Part shown: piece by piece, positions 63,344-64,000 of the stretch | Position numbering within the stretch: the stretch's first letter is position 1 | How the letters are laid out: each line of letters opens with the position of its first letter | Assembly (NCBI GenBank): GCA_041491305.1 | Contig: JBGPUU010000001.1 | Span: forward strand, 15,706 to 79,705 | DNA length: 64,000 bases | DNA from: Methanoperedens sp041491305 | GTDB taxonomy: Archaea > Halobacteriota > Methanosarcinia > Methanosarcinales > Methanoperedenaceae | Reading direction: 5' to 3' | The notes under the pieces: generated by a model | What the model was told of the DNA's origin: nothing | Seen by the model: the letters and a program-made list of their open reading frames with translations, nothing else | Database searches by the model: none | Translations under genes and position numbers: made by a program

Positions 63344-64000
63344 TTATTTTTTGTGTTTCTTCCAGAACCATAGCGCAACTATTGCTATTACTAACGAAAA
63401 TGCAGCTATGTAGGTTAAATATGTTTTTGTTACGGTTTTAACAATCTCTTTCCCATGGAAACTTTTTAATTCTCCTTCGACATGGCATCCCAGGCAATCC
63501 TTATTGCCAACATTACTATGCTGCGAATCCGAAGGCAGGGCTCCGGGATTGCCCCATGCTTTTCTAATATTTTCATTTTCCTGGATATGGCAGAAAATGC
63601 AATTTTTTGATTCAGGCATGAAATCGACAGGAGAATTCCAGTGGTAAGGGTCACCCCTGTTAAATATTGTGCCTGTATAATTTGTATTGAATGAAAAATA
63701 ACCGCCTGCTTTTTCTTTATTCCCGAACGTCACTCCATGGCATGAACCCTGGCCGGTTGCTGCATCAAATCCGAAGCAGGAAGACCTTGTATTTCCTAAA
63801 GAAGACTGGTCTGTCACATTGATGGGGGAACCATTATAATGGGAATATACCACCGGGATATATTTTTTAATATCGGGCCGCACGTTAGCAAGAGGACTTA
63901 GCTCCGGATTTAATTTTACATGGCAATCTTCACATACATTCAATTCGGGCGATGTATGCTCCGTCATTTTTATGTGGCACACCGGACAGCTTTCATTCAG
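63344..64000 (-). CDS. Multiheme cytochrome, membrane-anchored C-terminal part (cut by window edge)
   Basis: The frame is open to the right edge, starting LNESCPVCHIK. Heme sites: CPVCH, CEDCH, CFGFDAATGQGSCH (CX11CH), CIFCH and CLGCH. Then a helix YLTYIAAFSLVIAIVALWFW with a Lys-rich end anchors it in the membrane. The segment from YIPVVYSHYNG to IRKAWGN is closely similar to one in the giant cytochrome, including the CX11CH site and the PYHWNSPVDFMP block. It is probably an S-layer or membrane electron conduit component. Confidence 0.92.
   Translation of the reverse strand: MNESCPVCHIKMTEHTSPELNVCEDCHVKLNPELSPLANVRPDIKKYIPVVYSHYNGSPINVTDQSSLGNTRSSCFGFDAATGQGSCHGVTFGNKEKAGGYFSFNTNYTGTIFNRGDPYHWNSPVDFMPESKNCIFCHIQENENIRKAWGNPGALPSDSQHSNVGNKDCLGCHVEGELKSFHGKEIVKTVTKTYLTYIAAFSLVIAIVALWFWKKHKK

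Noticed and set aside
1..64000. CRISPR array
   Set aside because: No series of identical 24-40 base repeats with unique spacers is present; the only tandem repeats are coding TPR and Ig-like units.

Overview
The window looks like a piece of an archaeal chromosome, most likely an ANME-2d methanotroph ('Candidatus Methanoperedens'-like) or a close relative in the Methanosarcinales. The archaeal signs are a two-repeat TATA-binding protein, Dph2, Orc1/Cdc6, a PGF-CTERM tail, a PGF-pre-PGF surface protein, an S-layer domain fragment, an STT3/AglB-type oligosaccharyltransferase and TATA boxes at the expected spacing. The ANME-2d-like signs are very heme-rich multiheme cytochromes with System II cytochrome c maturation genes and an HdrDE/DsrMK-like pair. 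The lineage is inferred from content only.

Region 1 (1-14.5 kb) is sensing and redox housekeeping. It holds a partial histidine kinase, an unusual receiver/cytochrome b5/membrane fusion, CcdA with a DipZ-like thioredoxin, a thiamine-binding-type protein, a class II ribonucleotide reductase with an in-frame amber codon, a chlorite-dismutase-family heme protein, a protein disulfide oxidoreductase, a CoA-disulfide-reductase-like flavoprotein, an HdrD/HdrE-like membrane complex, rubrerythrin and a ferritin-like protein.

Region 2 (14.5-25.5 kb) mixes intact small genes (WrbA, a phosphoribosyltransferase, TBP, a Rieske protein, an FTR-rubredoxin fusion, a methyltransferase, HTH regulators) with gene remains: cysS, pirin, a nucleoside deoxyribosyltransferase start joined to a methyltransferase end, a frameshifted radical SAM gene and a nucleotidyltransferase with an in-frame stop.

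Region 3 (25.5-36 kb) is a minus-strand operon built on a repeated family of small membrane proteins with an N-terminal MGWCP(N) motif. It starts with an HTH regulator carrying a CxxCx5C cluster and ends with an STT3-like oligosaccharyltransferase. At least eight intact or decayed copies can be read. It is the best candidate here for an undescribed system. Next to it lie membrane and surface protein genes and a metallophosphoesterase.

Region 4 (36-48.8 kb) is a minus-strand signalling island: three Hanks-type kinases fused to TPR repeats, two further TPR proteins, an FHA protein, a coiled-coil protein with C-terminal membrane segments and a Clp-derived protein that has lost its ATPase modules. 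Orc1/Cdc6, a zinc-ribbon tyrosine recombinase and tRNA-Ser(CGA) follow, so this part may belong to an integrated element.

Region 5 (48.8-64 kb) concerns the cell surface and extracellular electron transfer. It has a PGF-pre-PGF surface protein, TlyA and Dph2, two small cytochromes, a roughly 28-heme cytochrome of 1481 residues, CcsA and ResB, an outward-facing thioredoxin, a B12-binding radical SAM protein and the C-terminal end of another multiheme cytochrome that shares a CX11CH heme module with the large one.

Several genes are broken by one- or two-base losses, mostly in short homopolymers. Some of these may be sequencing errors rather than biology, and each is flagged.
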